A stretch of DNA of 64,000 nt from an uncultured Eubacterium sp. (GCA_900543485.1 UQRM01000003.1:1-64000); one strand, 5' to 3'; counted from the first letter of the stretch, positions 52,124 through 62,781 are shown. Numbers and translations: made by a program. Notes: generated by a model not told the origin, from the sequence alone.

Positions 52124-53743
52124 TCAGTTAGAGGCGTTTATCAGCTCTTCCGCCGACTTGAGTGTCGTCTCCGTGATGTTGGAACCTCCCAGGAGTCTGG
52201 CTATCTCCTCCACCTTTTCGTCGTGGGAGAGTGGCAGCACAGTCGTGTAGGTCATCTTATCGTCGGAGACTTTGGATATCCTGTAGTTATGTGCGCCACA
52301 GGCCGCGATCTGCGGCAGGTGGGTGATACAGATGATCTGATGGGTGCGGGCTATCTCTACCAGTTTGTGTCCCACTATACTGGCGGTTATACCGCTGATA
52401 CCGCTGTCGATCTCGTCGAATATCATGGTAGGGATCTCGTCATAGTCCCCGGTGATTTTCTTGAAGGCCAGCATTATCCTGGACATTTCGCCGCCGGAGG
52501 CGATCCTGCTGAGGGGTTTCTGCGGCTCGCCCTTATTGGTGCTGATGAGGAATTCGACGATGTCGGAGCCCTCTGCGGTGAAGACATCGGCCTTCCTGAA
52601 GGATATGGAAAAGATCGCGTCGTTGAAGTTCAGCTCCTTCAGCTCTGCCGTTATTTTTTTCTCCAGCCGGGACGCGGCTTCCTTTCTGATCGCCGAAAGC
52701 TCGTTGCAGGCGGCAATGAGATGTCCGCGGAGCACGGCCAGCTCCTTTTCCATTTCTTCCCTGGTGCTGTCGACATCTTCCATGGCGGACAGTTTGTCGT
52801 CAAGCTCATTCCTGTATTCTATCAGCTGTTCCAGGGATTTTCCGTGTTTGGCCTTCAATTTGTTGATGGTTTCCAGTCTGCCGATGACCAGATCCAGTTC
52901 CTCAGGAGAGAACATGGCGCCGTCGCGGCAGTCTCTTATGGAAGAGGCGATATCTTCGAATTCGTAGTATATCTCGTTCAAACGGTTCCCAAGAGCCTCG
53001 AGCTCCGTGGAAAAAGCGGAAGTCTCGGATACCAGATCTGTGATGTGTCTGAGGCCGGAGAGCAGGGAGCTTTCATCCTCGGAAGCGGCATAGTATGCTC
53101 CCGCCAGATTTTCGTATATCCTTTCGCTGTTCTGGAGCATGGCGGCTCTCTCCTCCAGTTCGGTGTCCTCGCCCGGTTTCAGAGCTGCCGCGTTCAGCTC
53201 GTCGAATTCGAACTGCATGAAATCCCGCTCCCGTCTGTCTCTTGCGGCATTGGCCAGCAGAGCCTTCAGGCGGGATCGAAGAGCGGAATACTCGTCATAT
53301 GCTGCGGATACTTTGTCTTTTGCGGGAGATATCAGATCTTTGCGGTAGAGATCCACCAGCTTTATGTGATTGTCGGGATTGAGCAGGGATTGATGGTCAT
53401 ACTGGCCGTGGATATCGGCCAGCTTCCTGCACAGGGCGTTCAGATGGGTCAGGGTCACGATCTCGTCGTTTATCCTGCAGATATTTTTGCCTGAGGCGGA
53501 GATCTCTCTGGTTATTATGTATTCTTCGCCGTCATGGTCAGCGATCATCTGTATCAGGGCTTTTTTCTTCCCTGAACGGACAAAAGCGGTATCTGCCCGG
53601 CTTCCCAGAGCCAGGCTGACCGCTTCTATGACTATGGATTTACCGGCGCCCGTTTCGCCGGTTATTATATTGAGACCATCCTGAAAATCTATTTCGGCGT
53701 TTTCTATGATGGCAAAATCCCTTATACTGAGATGTCTGATCAT
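52124..53743 (-). CDS. recN: DNA repair protein RecN
   Basis: A 539-residue SMC-like ATPase for double-strand-break repair, slightly shorter than the usual 555-570. Walker A ITGETGAGKSIVIEA is at about 27-41; a long coiled coil spans about 150-370; the ABC signature IASGGEMSRIMLAFK is near 418 and Walker B TMIFDEIDSGISG near 448. It follows argR by 16 bp in the same direction, an arrangement common in Clostridia, and probably shares its promoter. Confidence 0.95.
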   Translation of the reverse strand: MIRHLSIRDFAIIENAEIDFQDGLNIITGETGAGKSIVIEAVSLALGSRADTAFVRSGKKKALIQMIADHDGEEYIITREISASGKNICRINDEIVTLTHLNALCRKLADIHGQYDHQSLLNPDNHIKLVDLYRKDLISPAKDKVSAAYDEYSALRSRLKALLANAARDRRERDFMQFEFDELNAAALKPGEDTELEERAAMLQNSERIYENLAGAYYAASEDESSLLSGLRHITDLVSETSAFSTELEALGNRLNEIYYEFEDIASSIRDCRDGAMFSPEELDLVIGRLETINKLKAKHGKSLEQLIEYRNELDDKLSAMEDVDSTREEMEKELAVLRGHLIAACNELSAIRKEAASRLEKKITAELKELNFNDAIFSISFRKADVFTAEGSDIVEFLISTNKGEPQKPLSRIASGGEMSRIMLAFKKITGDYDEIPTMIFDEIDSGISGITASIVGHKLVEIARTHQIICITHLPQIAACGAHNYRISKVSDDKMTYTTVLPLSHDEKVEEIARLLGGSNITETTLKSAEELINASN

Positions 53744-53759
53744 TTGTCTTATACCTCTG

Positions 53760-54212
53760 TTATCTCTTGAGCATGTTTTCCAGGATCTCGACGACTGCAG
53801 GGGAGTTTTCCGGGTCGTCCACCACGAACATTATGGTATTGTCTCCCGCTACGGAACCTATGACATGGGGAAGGCCGATGGAATCCAGGGCTTCCGCCGC
53901 GGCGCTGGCGCAGCCGGAAAGGGTCTTGAGGAGGACGATGTTCCCTGAATGGGCTGTGGATTTCACAGTCTCCTTGAAAATGTTGGAAAACCTGTCTGAC
54001 AGTGGCCCTTCGTCGTGTGAGGGCTGTGCATATTTATACTTTCCGGTAGATGATAAGATCTTCACCAGCTGAAGCTCTTTTATGTCTCTGGAAATGGTGG
54101 CCTGGGTGACTTCGTAGCCGAAATCCCTCAGCATCGATACCAGCTTATCCTGTGTCTCGATCTCGTATTTTTCAATGAGTTCGAGTATTTTGTTCTGTCT
54201 TGAGATACGCAT
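53760..54212 (-). CDS. argR: Arginine repressor ArgR/AhrC
   Basis: A 150-residue repressor. The N-terminal winged helix has VTQATISRDIKELQLVKI (about 35-52); the C-terminal hexamerisation/arginine domain has GSVAGDNTIMFVVDD (about 118-132), with the aspartates that bind arginine. It controls arginine synthesis and breakdown genes elsewhere. Ribosome site GAGAGGAAAAG. It diverges from ruvC. Confidence 0.95.
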   Translation of the reverse strand: MRISRQNKILELIEKYEIETQDKLVSMLRDFGYEVTQATISRDIKELQLVKILSSTGKYKYAQPSHDEGPLSDRFSNIFKETVKSTAHSGNIVLLKTLSGCASAAAEALDSIGLPHVIGSVAGDNTIMFVVDDPENSPAVVEILENMLKR

Positions 54213-54306
54213 GTCTTTTCCTCTCCGAATATCTCTACCGGGCGGTGGCCCCTCCTTTTGGGGAAGCTGCCGCGGCAGAGGAAATGATTATTTAATATTG
54301 CTTATA

Positions 54307-54336
54307 ATTATACCATAGACGTGAAAAGTTTTTCAA
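54307..54336 (-). promoter_or_regulatory. Promoter of argR-recN
   Basis: TTGAAA (complement of 54331-54336), 18-bp spacer, TATAAT (complement of 54307-54312). Its -35 overlaps the divergent ruvC -35. Confidence 0.7.
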
Positions 54337-54360
54337 TAGACAAACATACGTTTGTATGAT
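54332..54360 (+). promoter_or_regulatory. Promoter of ruvCAB
   Basis: TTCAAT (54332-54337), 17-bp spacer, TATGAT (54355-54360), 40 bp before ruvC. The spacer contains the LexA-like palindrome. Confidence 0.6.
54341..54354. promoter_or_regulatory. LexA-like palindrome in the ruvC promoter
   Basis: CAAACATACGTTTG, close to the Firmicutes SOS box CGAACATATGTTCG (outer G/C pairs changed to A/T). It lies between -35 and -10 of ruvC, an ideal repressor position. Confidence 0.6.
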
Positions 54361-54399
54361 ATACTTGATTAAAATGAGCAGGGGCAGGTCCAGGAAGAT

Positions 54400-54903
54400 A
54401 TGAAGATTTTGGGAATAGATCCCGGTTATGCTATACTGGGATACGGTGTCATAGAGAAAACAGGCAACAAATTCAAGCCGTGCAGATATGGAGCGGTGAC
54501 AACGGATGCTTCTATGAAAATGACTGACAGGCTGGCTCACCTCTACGACTCTCTGAGGGAGATAATAGACGAGGAAAGACCTGATGTAGCGTCCATAGAG
54601 CAGCTGTTTTTCAATAACAACGCCAAGACTGCCATCATGGTGGGACAGGCAAGAGGCGTGGCTGTGCTGGCATGCGTCAAAGGCGGCATAGATGTGGAGG
54701 AATATACGCCTTTGCAGATAAAGCAGGCGCTTGTCGGTTACGGCAGGGCTGATAAAAAGCAGGTCCAGATAATGGTGAAGACTATACTGAACCTGAAGGA
54801 AATACCGAAGCCGGACGATACGGCGGACGCGCTGGCGGCGGCTATATGCCATGGTCATTCGGCCGATACGAGGAAGAGATTCAAGGAGTTGAAGATACGA
54901 TGA
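54400..54903 (+). CDS. ruvC: Crossover junction endodeoxyribonuclease RuvC
   Basis: A 167-residue Holliday junction resolvase. [19 protein letters not shown] gives the first catalytic aspartate (residue 7), [20 protein letters not shown] the glutamate near 67, and [15 protein letters not shown] the last two acids near 140. It resolves junctions after RuvAB migration. The stop overlaps ruvA by ATGA. First gene of the ruvCAB-queA group. Confidence 0.95.
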   Translation: MKILGIDPGYAILGYGVIEKTGNKFKPCRYGAVTTDASMKMTDRLAHLYDSLREIIDEERPDVASIEQLFFNNNAKTAIMVGQARGVAVLACVKGGIDVEEYTPLQIKQALVGYGRADKKQVQIMVKTILNLKEIPKPDDTADALAAAICHGHSADTRKRFKELKIR

Positions 54904-55505
54904 TAGGATTTATACGGGGCGAGCTGGCCGAGAAGGGCGACGGATACATAATAGTAGATGTCAACGGAGTAGGCTATGAGATCTTTGTCCCGGCCAATTC
55001 GCGGGCATATCTCAGCGAAGAGGGGCGGGAAGTGATGGTCTACACTGCCATGATGGTCAAGGAGGATGATGTGAGCCTGTACGGGTTCATGAGAAAGGGA
55101 GAGCTGGATGCTTTCAGAAAATTGATAACGGTAAACGGAGTGGGAGCGAAGGCTGCCATTTCCATACTGTCGTCTTTTACCCTGGAGCAGATACAGCAGG
55201 CTATCGCTTTTGAAGATGTGAAGACTATCACCAAGGCTAACGGCATAGGAAAGAAAACGGCGGAGAGGATAGTGCTGGAGCTGAAGGATAAATTCGGCGC
55301 GGCAGCGGCGCAGGAGGCCTTTCAGGAGGCAGCCGGCAGCGATGTCGGCGCCGACGTTGTTTCCGATGGAAGGAGCGAAGCGGTCAGCGCTCTTATGGCG
55401 CTGGGATATACGAGAGGCGAGGCCATGTCGGCGTTGTCTTCTGTGGAGGACAGCGATCTGACGGCTGAGGAATATATAAAGCGGGCCCTCAGGAATTTGT
55501 TTTAG
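54900..55505 (+). CDS. ruvA: Holliday junction DNA helicase subunit RuvA
   Basis: A 201-residue tetramer subunit. The N-terminal OB domain starts [20 protein letters not shown]; two helix-hairpin-helix motifs follow ([19 protein letters not shown] near 76-94 and [20 protein letters not shown] near 110-129); the C-terminal domain III ([19 protein letters not shown]) binds RuvB. Length is normal. ATG at 54900 overlaps the ruvC stop. Confidence 0.95.
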   Translation: MIGFIRGELAEKGDGYIIVDVNGVGYEIFVPANSRAYLSEEGREVMVYTAMMVKEDDVSLYGFMRKGELDAFRKLITVNGVGAKAAISILSSFTLEQIQQAIAFEDVKTITKANGIGKKTAERIVLELKDKFGAAAAQEAFQEAAGSDVGADVVSDGRSEAVSALMALGYTRGEAMSALSSVEDSDLTAEEYIKRALRNLF

Positions 55506-55517
55506 GAGATGAAGGAA

Positions 55518-56567
55518 ATGGACTACGAAGAGAGGATAACGGCTGCGGAACTGGGAGAAGGAGAAGGTGGGACGGAGCTGACCTTGCGGCCTCAGACGCT
55601 GGATGATTACATAGGGCAGAAGAAGGTGACAGACAACCTGAAGATATTTATCGAGGCGGCCAAGCTGAGGAAGGAGCCACTGGATCACGTGTTGTTCTAC
55701 GGTCCTCCGGGGCTGGGAAAGACTACTCTGGCCGGGATAATCGCCAACGAGATGGGAGTAGACATAAGGATAACGTCAGGCCCCGCCATAGAGAGAGCGG
55801 GAGACCTGGCGGCCATACTGACCAATCTCAATGAAAACGATGTGTTGTTCATTGATGAGATACACAGGCTCAACCGATCGGTGGAGGAGGTACTCTACTC
55901 GGCTATGGAGGATTTCGCACTGGACATAATCATAGGTAAGGGCCCGTCGGCGAGATCCATAAGACTGGATATAGCCAGATTCACGCTGATAGGCGCCACC
56001 ACCAGGGCGGGAAGTCTGTCCGCGCCGCTGCGTGACAGGTTTGGCGTCAGCTGTAAATTCGAGATATATCAGCCGGACGAGCTGAAGCAGATAATCAGAA
56101 GATCGGCGGAAATACTTGGAGTAACGGCGGATGAGGCGTCTCTGGATGAGATGGCCAAGAGGTCCAGAGGGACGCCGCGAGTAGCGAACAGGATGCTCAG
56201 GAGAGTGCGGGATTTTTCACAGGTCAAAGGGAGCGGTACCATCGATATGGAGATAACCAGGAGAGCGCTGGAAGCCCTGGGAGTGGATGAGATGGGACTG
56301 GAGGGGCTGGATCGGGAGATCCTGAAGACCATAATAGAACGGTTCAATGGCGGACCTGTAGGAATCGATACTATAGCGGCTTCCATTGGAGAAGAGCGTG
56401 TCACCATAGAGGATGTGTATGAGCCGTATCTGATACAGACAGGCTTTCTTTACAGGACGCAAAAGGGCAGGATGGTATCGGAAGCGGCGTACAGACATCT
56501 GGGCATAGAGCGGGAAGTACCGGATGATGACGGCGGAGAACAGCTGACGGTCACCATAAGCCAGTGA
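55518..56567 (+). CDS. ruvB: Holliday junction branch migration ATPase RuvB
   Basis: A 349-residue AAA+ motor. Walker [13 protein letters not shown] (about 57-68), Walker [13 protein letters not shown] (about 106-117), sensor [21 protein letters not shown] (about 153-172) and the C-terminal winged helix ending with YIQTGFL-like [15 protein letters not shown] are intact. ATG at 55518 is eight bases after GGAG; an ATG at 55509 touches that site and is unlikely. 12 bp after ruvA. Confidence 0.95.
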   Translation: MDYEERITAAELGEGEGGTELTLRPQTLDDYIGQKKVTDNLKIFIEAAKLRKEPLDHVLFYGPPGLGKTTLAGIIANEMGVDIRITSGPAIERAGDLAAILTNLNENDVLFIDEIHRLNRSVEEVLYSAMEDFALDIIIGKGPSARSIRLDIARFTLIGATTRAGSLSAPLRDRFGVSCKFEIYQPDELKQIIRRSAEILGVTADEASLDEMAKRSRGTPRVANRMLRRVRDFSQVKGSGTIDMEITRRALEALGVDEMGLEGLDREILKTIIERFNGGPVGIDTIAASIGEERVTIEDVYEPYLIQTGFLYRTQKGRMVSEAAYRHLGIEREVPDDDGGEQLTVTISQ

Positions 56568-56599
56568 GACAACATGATTCAGAGAGGATATAAAGCGAT

Positions 56600-57709
56600 A
56601 TGAAGATAAGTGATTTCGATTATCACCTTCCGGAAGAGCTGATAGCTCAGAAACCGGCGGACAAACGAGACTGCTCCAGGCTTCTGGTGGTCCACAGGGA
56701 CACGGGGGCAGTGGAGCATCGCCATTTTTTCGATATACTGGATTACCTCAAAGAAGGAGACTGTCTGGTGCTCAATGATTCCAAGGTGCTTCCGGCCAGG
56801 CTCTACGGTGAGAAGGAAAAAACGGGAGCCAAGGTAGAATTCCTGCTGACCAGGCGCGTCAAGGGAGATATCTGGGAGACCATGGTAAAGCCTGGAAAAC
56901 GGCTGAAGCCAGGTGACAGTGTCATGTTCAGCCGGTCGCCGCTGCTGAGGGCGGAGATAAAGGATTTTGGCCCCGGAGGAACCAGGCTGGCAGAATTCCA
57001 ATATGACGGAGTGTTCATGGAAAGGCTGGAAGAGCTGGGAAGTATGCCGTTGCCGCCGTACATAGAGCGGGCCAGCGATATCGATGACAAAGAGCGATAT
57101 CAGACGGTGTACTGTAAAGACGAAGGCTCTGTGGCGGCTCCGACGGCGGGACTCCATTTTACTGAGGAATTATTGGAAGAGGCTGAGAAAAAAGGCGTAG
57201 AATTGATATATGTGACATTGCATGTGGGCATAGGAACGTTCAGACCGGTGAAGTGCGAGAACGTGGAGGAGCACACCATGCATTTCGAGGAATACTCCAT
57301 AAGCGATGAAAGCGCAAGAGCTATCAACAAGGCCAAGAGAGAAGGCCGGAGGATCATTTCCGTGGGGACCACATCTACCAGGACTGTAGAGAGTGCCGCG
57401 TACTTTGCTGAGGGCGTACAGGCGGGAAGTGTGGACGCGGTGAAGGGTCAAATGCCGGATGGCGCCGTGGCCGGAGATGGTTGCTGGCAGGTGAGGAGCG
57501 GCGAGGGAAGTACGGGAATATTCATCTATCCCGGCTATGAATTCAAAATAGTAGACAGTCTGATAACCAATTTCCACTTGCCTAAGTCGACACTGCTGAT
57601 GCTCATATCAGCTCTCTACGATCGGGAGAAGATATTGGAGATATATGAAGAAGCGGTGCGAGAACGATACAGGTTTTTCAGTTATGGCGACGCCATGCTG
57701 ATATTATAG
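56600..57709 (+). CDS. queA: S-adenosylmethionine:tRNA ribosyltransferase-isomerase QueA
   Basis: A 369-residue enzyme that transfers and isomerises the ribosyl part of SAM onto preQ1 at tRNA position 34, giving epoxyqueuosine. [20 protein letters not shown] at the start, [15 protein letters not shown] near 54-68, [14 protein letters not shown] near 176-189 and [14 protein letters not shown] near 200-213 are signature segments. Ribosome site AGAGGA. It lies 32 bp after ruvB; the ruvAB-queA-tgt order is common in bacteria. Confidence 0.95.
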   Translation: MKISDFDYHLPEELIAQKPADKRDCSRLLVVHRDTGAVEHRHFFDILDYLKEGDCLVLNDSKVLPARLYGEKEKTGAKVEFLLTRRVKGDIWETMVKPGKRLKPGDSVMFSRSPLLRAEIKDFGPGGTRLAEFQYDGVFMERLEELGSMPLPPYIERASDIDDKERYQTVYCKDEGSVAAPTAGLHFTEELLEEAEKKGVELIYVTLHVGIGTFRPVKCENVEEHTMHFEEYSISDESARAINKAKREGRRIISVGTTSTRTVESAAYFAEGVQAGSVDAVKGQMPDGAVAGDGCWQVRSGEGSTGIFIYPGYEFKIVDSLITNFHLPKSTLLMLISALYDREKILEIYEEAVRERYRFFSYGDAMLIL

Positions 57710-57764
57710 CGTTGCGCGGGATGCCGGATGCAGGCTGTGACTGCGAGGAACGAAGGAGAAGGAC

Positions 57765-58262
57765 GTGAGAGAAAGTACCAAGGTGACCCATGAATTCGGG
57801 CCATTTTATGATAGCGATTCAAAGGTGTTGATACTGGGCAGCATCCCATCGCCTAAATCCAGGGAGCAGGGATTCTATTACGGGCACCCCAGAAACAGAT
57901 TCTGGCCGGTGCTGGCGGCTCTGTTCGGGGAGGAGGCACCGGAAACGGTGGACGAGCGAAGATCGTTCCTGATCCGTCACAGGATAGCTCTGTGGGATGT
58001 GCTGGCCAGCTGTGAGATCGTCGGAGCCGATGACGGCAGTATCAGGGAACCGGAGCCTAACGACATGTCGGTGATACTGGAGGCGGCCGATATAGCTGCC
58101 GTATTCACCACCGGAGGCAAGGCGACAAAACTGTATGAAAAGCTGTGTCTGCCTCTCTGTGGTGTTCCCGCCATCGGTCTGCCGTCTACAAGTCCGGCTA
58201 ATTGCGCCTGCTCCATGGACAGGCTGGTGAAAGAGTACGGGAAAATCTTGAAGTATTTGTAG
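57765..58262 (+). CDS. DNA-deoxyinosine (hypoxanthine) glycosylase, UDG family 6-like
   Basis: A 165-residue protein of the uracil-DNA glycosylase superfamily, matching the hypoxanthine-DNA glycosylase group: KVLILGSIPSPKSREQGFYY (about 19-38) and HPRNRFWPVLAALFG (about 40-54) form the first motif, GLPSTSPANCACSMDR (about 138-153) the last. It would remove hypoxanthine arising from adenine deamination. GTG start at 57765 follows AAGGAGAAG. It sits between queA and tgt without an obvious link to queuosine synthesis. Confidence 0.82.
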   Translation: MRESTKVTHEFGPFYDSDSKVLILGSIPSPKSREQGFYYGHPRNRFWPVLAALFGEEAPETVDERRSFLIRHRIALWDVLASCEIVGADDGSIREPEPNDMSVILEAADIAAVFTTGGKATKLYEKLCLPLCGVPAIGLPSTSPANCACSMDRLVKEYGKILKYL

Positions 58263-58285
58263 TCTTTATGGTATCATGATATAGT
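58257..58285 (+). promoter_or_regulatory. Promoter of tgt
   Basis: TTGTAG (58257-58262), 17-bp spacer, TATAGT (58280-58285); it lies at the end of the glycosylase gene and gives tgt its own transcript starting near 58292. Confidence 0.65.
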
Positions 58286-58291
58286 TTGACG

Positions 58292-59513
<1,222 letters not shown>

Positions 59514-59529
59514 GTAAATCAGGTAAATT

Positions 59530-60729
59530 ATGAATGTGGAGATTCGCGATATGGAAATTTGCAGAGACAGCGGCCTGTGCGGCGGATGCGCTTATCAGGG
59601 CGTGCCATATGAAGAACAGCTTGCCAACAAAGCCGGCGAGGTAAGGGGGCTGCTGGAAAGAAAGGATATCGACTGCGGCGCGCTTCTGGATATCGAGCCG
59701 GCTCCTGACAGATACAGATACAGAAACAAGATGGAATACACCTTTGGCGATATGGAGAAGGACGGCCCAATGACGCTGGGGATGCACAGGAAAAAGCATT
59801 TCATGTCTATCGTTACGGTAGACCAGTGTCAGCTGGTCCACGAAGACTTCAACGTTATCCTGCGGGCCGTGCTGGATTTTGTCACAGAACGCGGTTATTC
59901 TCACTATCATAAGAGGACCCATAAGGGACTCATGCGGCATTTGATAATCAGGCGGGGCGTAAGGACAGGAGAACTCCTGGTCAATGTGGTGACCAGCTCG
60001 GAGGAAGGCTTCGATCAGGATGCTTTTGTCAGCATGATACTGGGACTTCCGCTGGAAAACCGCGTGGTGGGTGTGCTGCGTACCATCAATGACAGACTGG
60101 CGGACGCGGTTTATTGTGATGAATTGAGGATACTCTACGGCAGAGACTATTACATGGAAGAGATTTTAGGGCTCAAGTTCAAGGTCAGTGCTTTTTCCTT
60201 CTTCCAGACTAACGTGGAAGCCGTGGAAAAACTGTATTCCTATGGATTGAGCTTGTTGGATGATTTCGCTGACAAGACGGTCTTCGATCTCTACTGCGGT
60301 ACGGGGACGATCACTCAGACGCTGGCCAGAAAGGCGAAAAAGGCAGTGGGCATAGAACTGGTGGAGGAAGCAGTGGAAGCTGCCAGAGCCAACGCCGCTC
60401 TCAATGGGCTTGACAATTGTCGATTCATAGCGGGAGATGTTTTTCAGGCCTTGAAAACTGTCGGAGAGAAGCCTGACGTCATAGTCGTTGATCCGCCCAG
60501 GGTCGGGATGTCTCCTGAAGCGCTGGATAAGATCATAAGCTACGGGGTGGATCAGATCGTTTACATTTCATGCAATCCAAAGTCCTTGGTCAACAATCTG
60601 TATTACATGCAGCATTATGGATACAGGGTGGAGTCGGTAAAGCCTTTTGATAATTTCCCGGGCACGAAGCATTGTGAGGCGGTCAGTCTGCTTTCGCGGA
60701 AGAAGCCGGCACCTTCTGGCATCTTTTGA
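59530..60729 (+). CDS. RlmD/TrmA-family RNA (uracil-C5) methyltransferase
   Basis: A 399-residue enzyme. An N-terminal Fe-S cysteine set is in CRDSGLCGGCAYQG (about 13-26) with a further cysteine near 57. The SAM domain has VFDLYCGTGTITQTLA (about 254-269) and VVDPPRVGMSPEALD (about 318-332), and the catalytic cysteine lies in IVYISCNPKSLV (about 346-357). It makes 5-methyluridine in 23S rRNA or tRNA; which site is not determined. It lacks the TRAM domain seen in many RlmD. Starts at 59530 and 59560 are both possible. Confidence 0.87.
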   Translation: MNVEIRDMEICRDSGLCGGCAYQGVPYEEQLANKAGEVRGLLERKDIDCGALLDIEPAPDRYRYRNKMEYTFGDMEKDGPMTLGMHRKKHFMSIVTVDQCQLVHEDFNVILRAVLDFVTERGYSHYHKRTHKGLMRHLIIRRGVRTGELLVNVVTSSEEGFDQDAFVSMILGLPLENRVVGVLRTINDRLADAVYCDELRILYGRDYYMEEILGLKFKVSAFSFFQTNVEAVEKLYSYGLSLLDDFADKTVFDLYCGTGTITQTLARKAKKAVGIELVEEAVEAARANAALNGLDNCRFIAGDVFQALKTVGEKPDVIVVDPPRVGMSPEALDKIISYGVDQIVYISCNPKSLVNNLYYMQHYGYRVESVKPFDNFPGTKHCEAVSLLSRKKPAPSGIF

Positions 60730-60764
60730 TACCTTGCAGAATGTGGTGTGGGCGTGCTGCGATT

Positions 60765-60830
60765 GCCGGATCTTTTGATCCGGTTCATTATCCGGCGCGC
60801 TTGACACGCAGCCTTGCCGCATTTCCACAG
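60765..60830. repeat. Second copy of the CCGGCA/TTGACACG palindromic repeat
   Basis: TTGCCGGATC-TTTT-GATCCGG forms a 7-bp hairpin, directly followed by ATCCGGCGCGCTTGACACGC and CCTTGCCGCATTTCC, the same ordered blocks as in the 27.7 kb array (CCGGCA, CTTGACACG, TTGCCG, T-rich). Confidence 0.65.
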
Positions 60831-60886
60831 TATCTCTCCCGTCGTATGTTTTCCTGCATGTGGACCTATCTGTCAAAATGTGTTTT

Positions 60887-60912
60887 GCTGCCATTATGGC
60901 AGCTCTTTTTTT
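60887..60912 (+). terminator. Terminator downstream of the RNA methyltransferase gene
   Basis: GCTGCC-ATTAT-GGCAGC (60887-60903) followed by TCTTTTTTT. Confidence 0.85.
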
Positions 60913-61050
60913 GTCTGATTTATCGTCTGATGAAGTACAGAACGACTGCAGCCGTCTGTTGGCAGTCGCTTCGAAGTCCTGCTTGTATAGCCTTTGCTGC
61001 CATGTATTCCGGTTATGGATCCCGATAGAAAACAAGTATGGAAGGATATG

Positions 61051-61065
61051 TTGACATGATGTCAA
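61051..61065. promoter_or_regulatory. Perfect 15-bp palindrome, candidate TetR operator
   Basis: TTGACAT-G-ATGTCAA, 22 bp upstream of the flavin reductase fragment and just ahead of a TetR gene in the same direction. It overlaps a -10-like TATGTT at 61048-61053. Confidence 0.6.
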
Positions 61066-61087
61066 AACAGAAAAGAGGTATTTAATT

Positions 61088-61309
61088 ATGAAAAGGAATA
61101 TAGGAGCAAAATTGGCGCTGTACCCTACTCCTGTCACGGTAATAGGGGCGATGAAGGAAGACAGGCCGACCTGGACGCTGGTGGCTCATGTCGGCATCAT
61201 CGGTCACGATCGCATACTGGTGAGCCTCGCTTCTTCCCATTTCATCAATGAGTTTATCAATGAGAATGGGAAGTTGTCGGGCAAGTACCTGTCATTTAAG
61301 AGCAGATAA
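61088..61309 (+). pseudogene. Truncated flavin reductase-like protein
   Basis: 73 residues. The segment KRNIGAKLALYPTPVTVIGA (residues 2-21) and HDRILVSLASSHFINEFINE (about 40-59) match the N-terminal part of FMN-binding flavin reductase-like proteins, which are normally 180-200 residues. The frame stops after KYLSFKSR, before the rest of the split barrel. The ribosome site (AGAGG) is intact, so a short peptide may still be made. It begins a stretch of damaged flavin-related genes. Confidence 0.65.
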
Positions 61310-61321
61310 GGAGGTGCTTTC

Positions 61322-61945
61322 ATGCCAAAGGGTTCGGAAAAACTGACGAAGGCAAGGAGGGAAGAGATAATTTCCGCCTGCGAGAAGCTCTATGAGACGA
61401 TGAATTTCAAGGACATCACCATCAAGGAGATCGGCAGCATCACGTCCTTCACGAGAACATCCATCTACAATTATTTCAGTACGAAGGAGGAGATCTTCCT
61501 GGCGCTTCTCCAGAGGGAATATGAGCTGTGGATAGAACAGCTGCAAAGGCTGCGCAGGGATCGAAAGACCATGGAGCCGCTGGAATTTGCAGAAGCGCTG
61601 GCTCATTCGCTCGAAAGCAGGAAGACGTTGCTGAAGCTGATGTCAATGAATCACTACGATATGGAAGAAAACAGCCGCATCGAAAGGCTGACGGAATTCA
61701 AAAGGGCATATGGCAGGTCGCTGGACGAGGTGGAACTGTGTCTGAAACAGTATGTTCCGGAGATGACAAAGGAGGCCAGGAAGGAGTTCCTCTTTTCATT
61801 TTTTCCCTTCATGTTCGGGATATATCCGTATACGATCGTGTCCGATAAACAGCGGACGGCGATGGAACTAGCGGAAGTCGATTATGTGTATATGACCATT
61901 TTTGAGATAACGTTTGCGGAAATAAGGAAGCTGTTGAATATTTAA
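61322..61945 (+). CDS. TetR/AcrR family regulator
   Basis: A 207-residue regulator. Residues 8-60 form the helix-turn-helix domain with ITIKEIGSITSFTRTSIYNYF (DNA-reading helix near 35-47); the rest is a helical ligand domain. AAGGAGGTG precedes ATG by seven bases. It lies between a flavin reductase fragment and a flavodoxin gene and probably controls them through the palindrome at 61051. Intact, unlike its neighbours on either side of the flavodoxin. Confidence 0.88.
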   Translation: MPKGSEKLTKARREEIISACEKLYETMNFKDITIKEIGSITSFTRTSIYNYFSTKEEIFLALLQREYELWIEQLQRLRRDRKTMEPLEFAEALAHSLESRKTLLKLMSMNHYDMEENSRIERLTEFKRAYGRSLDEVELCLKQYVPEMTKEARKEFLFSFFPFMFGIYPYTIVSDKQRTAMELAEVDYVYMTIFEITFAEIRKLLNI

Positions 61946-61958
61946 AGGAGGTATGGAA

Positions 61959-62603
61959 ATGAAAGGATTGCCGAAGATGAGAAGGGTATTGTATATTTTC
62001 ATAGCATGTATAATGATGTTTACGTTGGCTGCATGCGGAGGAGGCAGCTCTTCGGAGGAAGGCAGTACGCAGCAGGAGAATTCTCAGGACGGAGCTGGCA
62101 GCGCTGTTGCAGAGGATGCTCTGGTGGTATATTTCTCCGCCACCGGCAATACGGAATCTGTAGCCGAGGCTATTGCTGAAACGCAGGGGGCGGAGTTGTA
62201 TGAGATAGTGCCGGAGGATCCGTATACGGATGAAGACCTGGATTACAACAACAGTTCCAGCAGAACGACTGCAGAACAGAACGATGAAAACGCCAGGCCG
62301 GCTATCTCGGGGGAAATAGAAAACATAGATGATTACGATGTTATATACGTGGGGTTCCCTATCTGGTGGAACGATATGCCGAGGATAATGTATACTTTTT
62401 TCGACACGTATGACTTTTCGGGAAAGACCATAGCGCCTTTCTGCACCAGCGGGGGCAGCGGTATATCCGGAGCGGTGAGCAATATCGAGGAACTGGAGCC
62501 GTCGGCGACAGTAACGGAGGGCCTTCGGACAAGTCCGTCCGACGCGGAAGGTGATATAGCAGAATGGCTGGAGAGCATTGGTCTGGTACAGCAGGAGGGA
62601 TGA
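61959..62603 (+). CDS. Flavodoxin-like lipoprotein
   Basis: A 214-residue exported protein. The signal peptide ends in the lipobox LAAC (about 23-26), followed by a Gly/Ser/Gln-rich linker (about 27-48). The flavodoxin fold begins VVYFSATGNTESVAEAIAE (about 54-72), the FMN phosphate loop SATGNT being intact, and continues with VGFPIWWNDMPRIMYTFFD (about 130-148). ATG at 61959 is six bases after GGAGGT; ATG 61953 abuts that site. It is a surface electron carrier or flavin binder, with unknown partner. Confidence 0.87.
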   Translation: MKGLPKMRRVLYIFIACIMMFTLAACGGGSSSEEGSTQQENSQDGAGSAVAEDALVVYFSATGNTESVAEAIAETQGAELYEIVPEDPYTDEDLDYNNSSSRTTAEQNDENARPAISGEIENIDDYDVIYVGFPIWWNDMPRIMYTFFDTYDFSGKTIAPFCTSGGSGISGAVSNIEELEPSATVTEGLRTSPSDAEGDIAEWLESIGLVQQEG

Positions 62604-62607
62604 AGGT

Positions 62608-62781
62608 ATGAATGATGAAAGCATGAATATTTTAGTTATCGAAAGCAGTCCGCATAAAAACGGTTCGTCTAATCTTCTGGCGGACAATTTCATAAGGGGA
62701 GCGGAGGAGAAAGGCCATCAGGTGACGGTGTTCGACGCCGCCAGAGCAGATCTCCACCCGTGCCTGGGGCGTTCCCTTTAG
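62608..62781 (+). pseudogene. 5' fragment of an NAD(P)H-dependent FMN reductase
   Basis: 57 residues. MNILVIESSPHKNGSSNLLA and ADLHPCLG are the start of NADPH-dependent FMN reductase/flavodoxin-family oxidoreductases, which normally continue with a cysteine motif and run to about 180-220 residues. The similarity breaks off after PCLG and the frame stops six bases later. The break coincides with the start of an unrelated fragment in another frame, indicating a deletion junction near 62763-62775. Confidence 0.7.

Noticed and set aside
52223..53494. 423-residue open frame on the plus strand opposite recN
   Set aside because: It is antisense to a clear RecN, has low-complexity composition typical of a shadow frame and no ribosome site.
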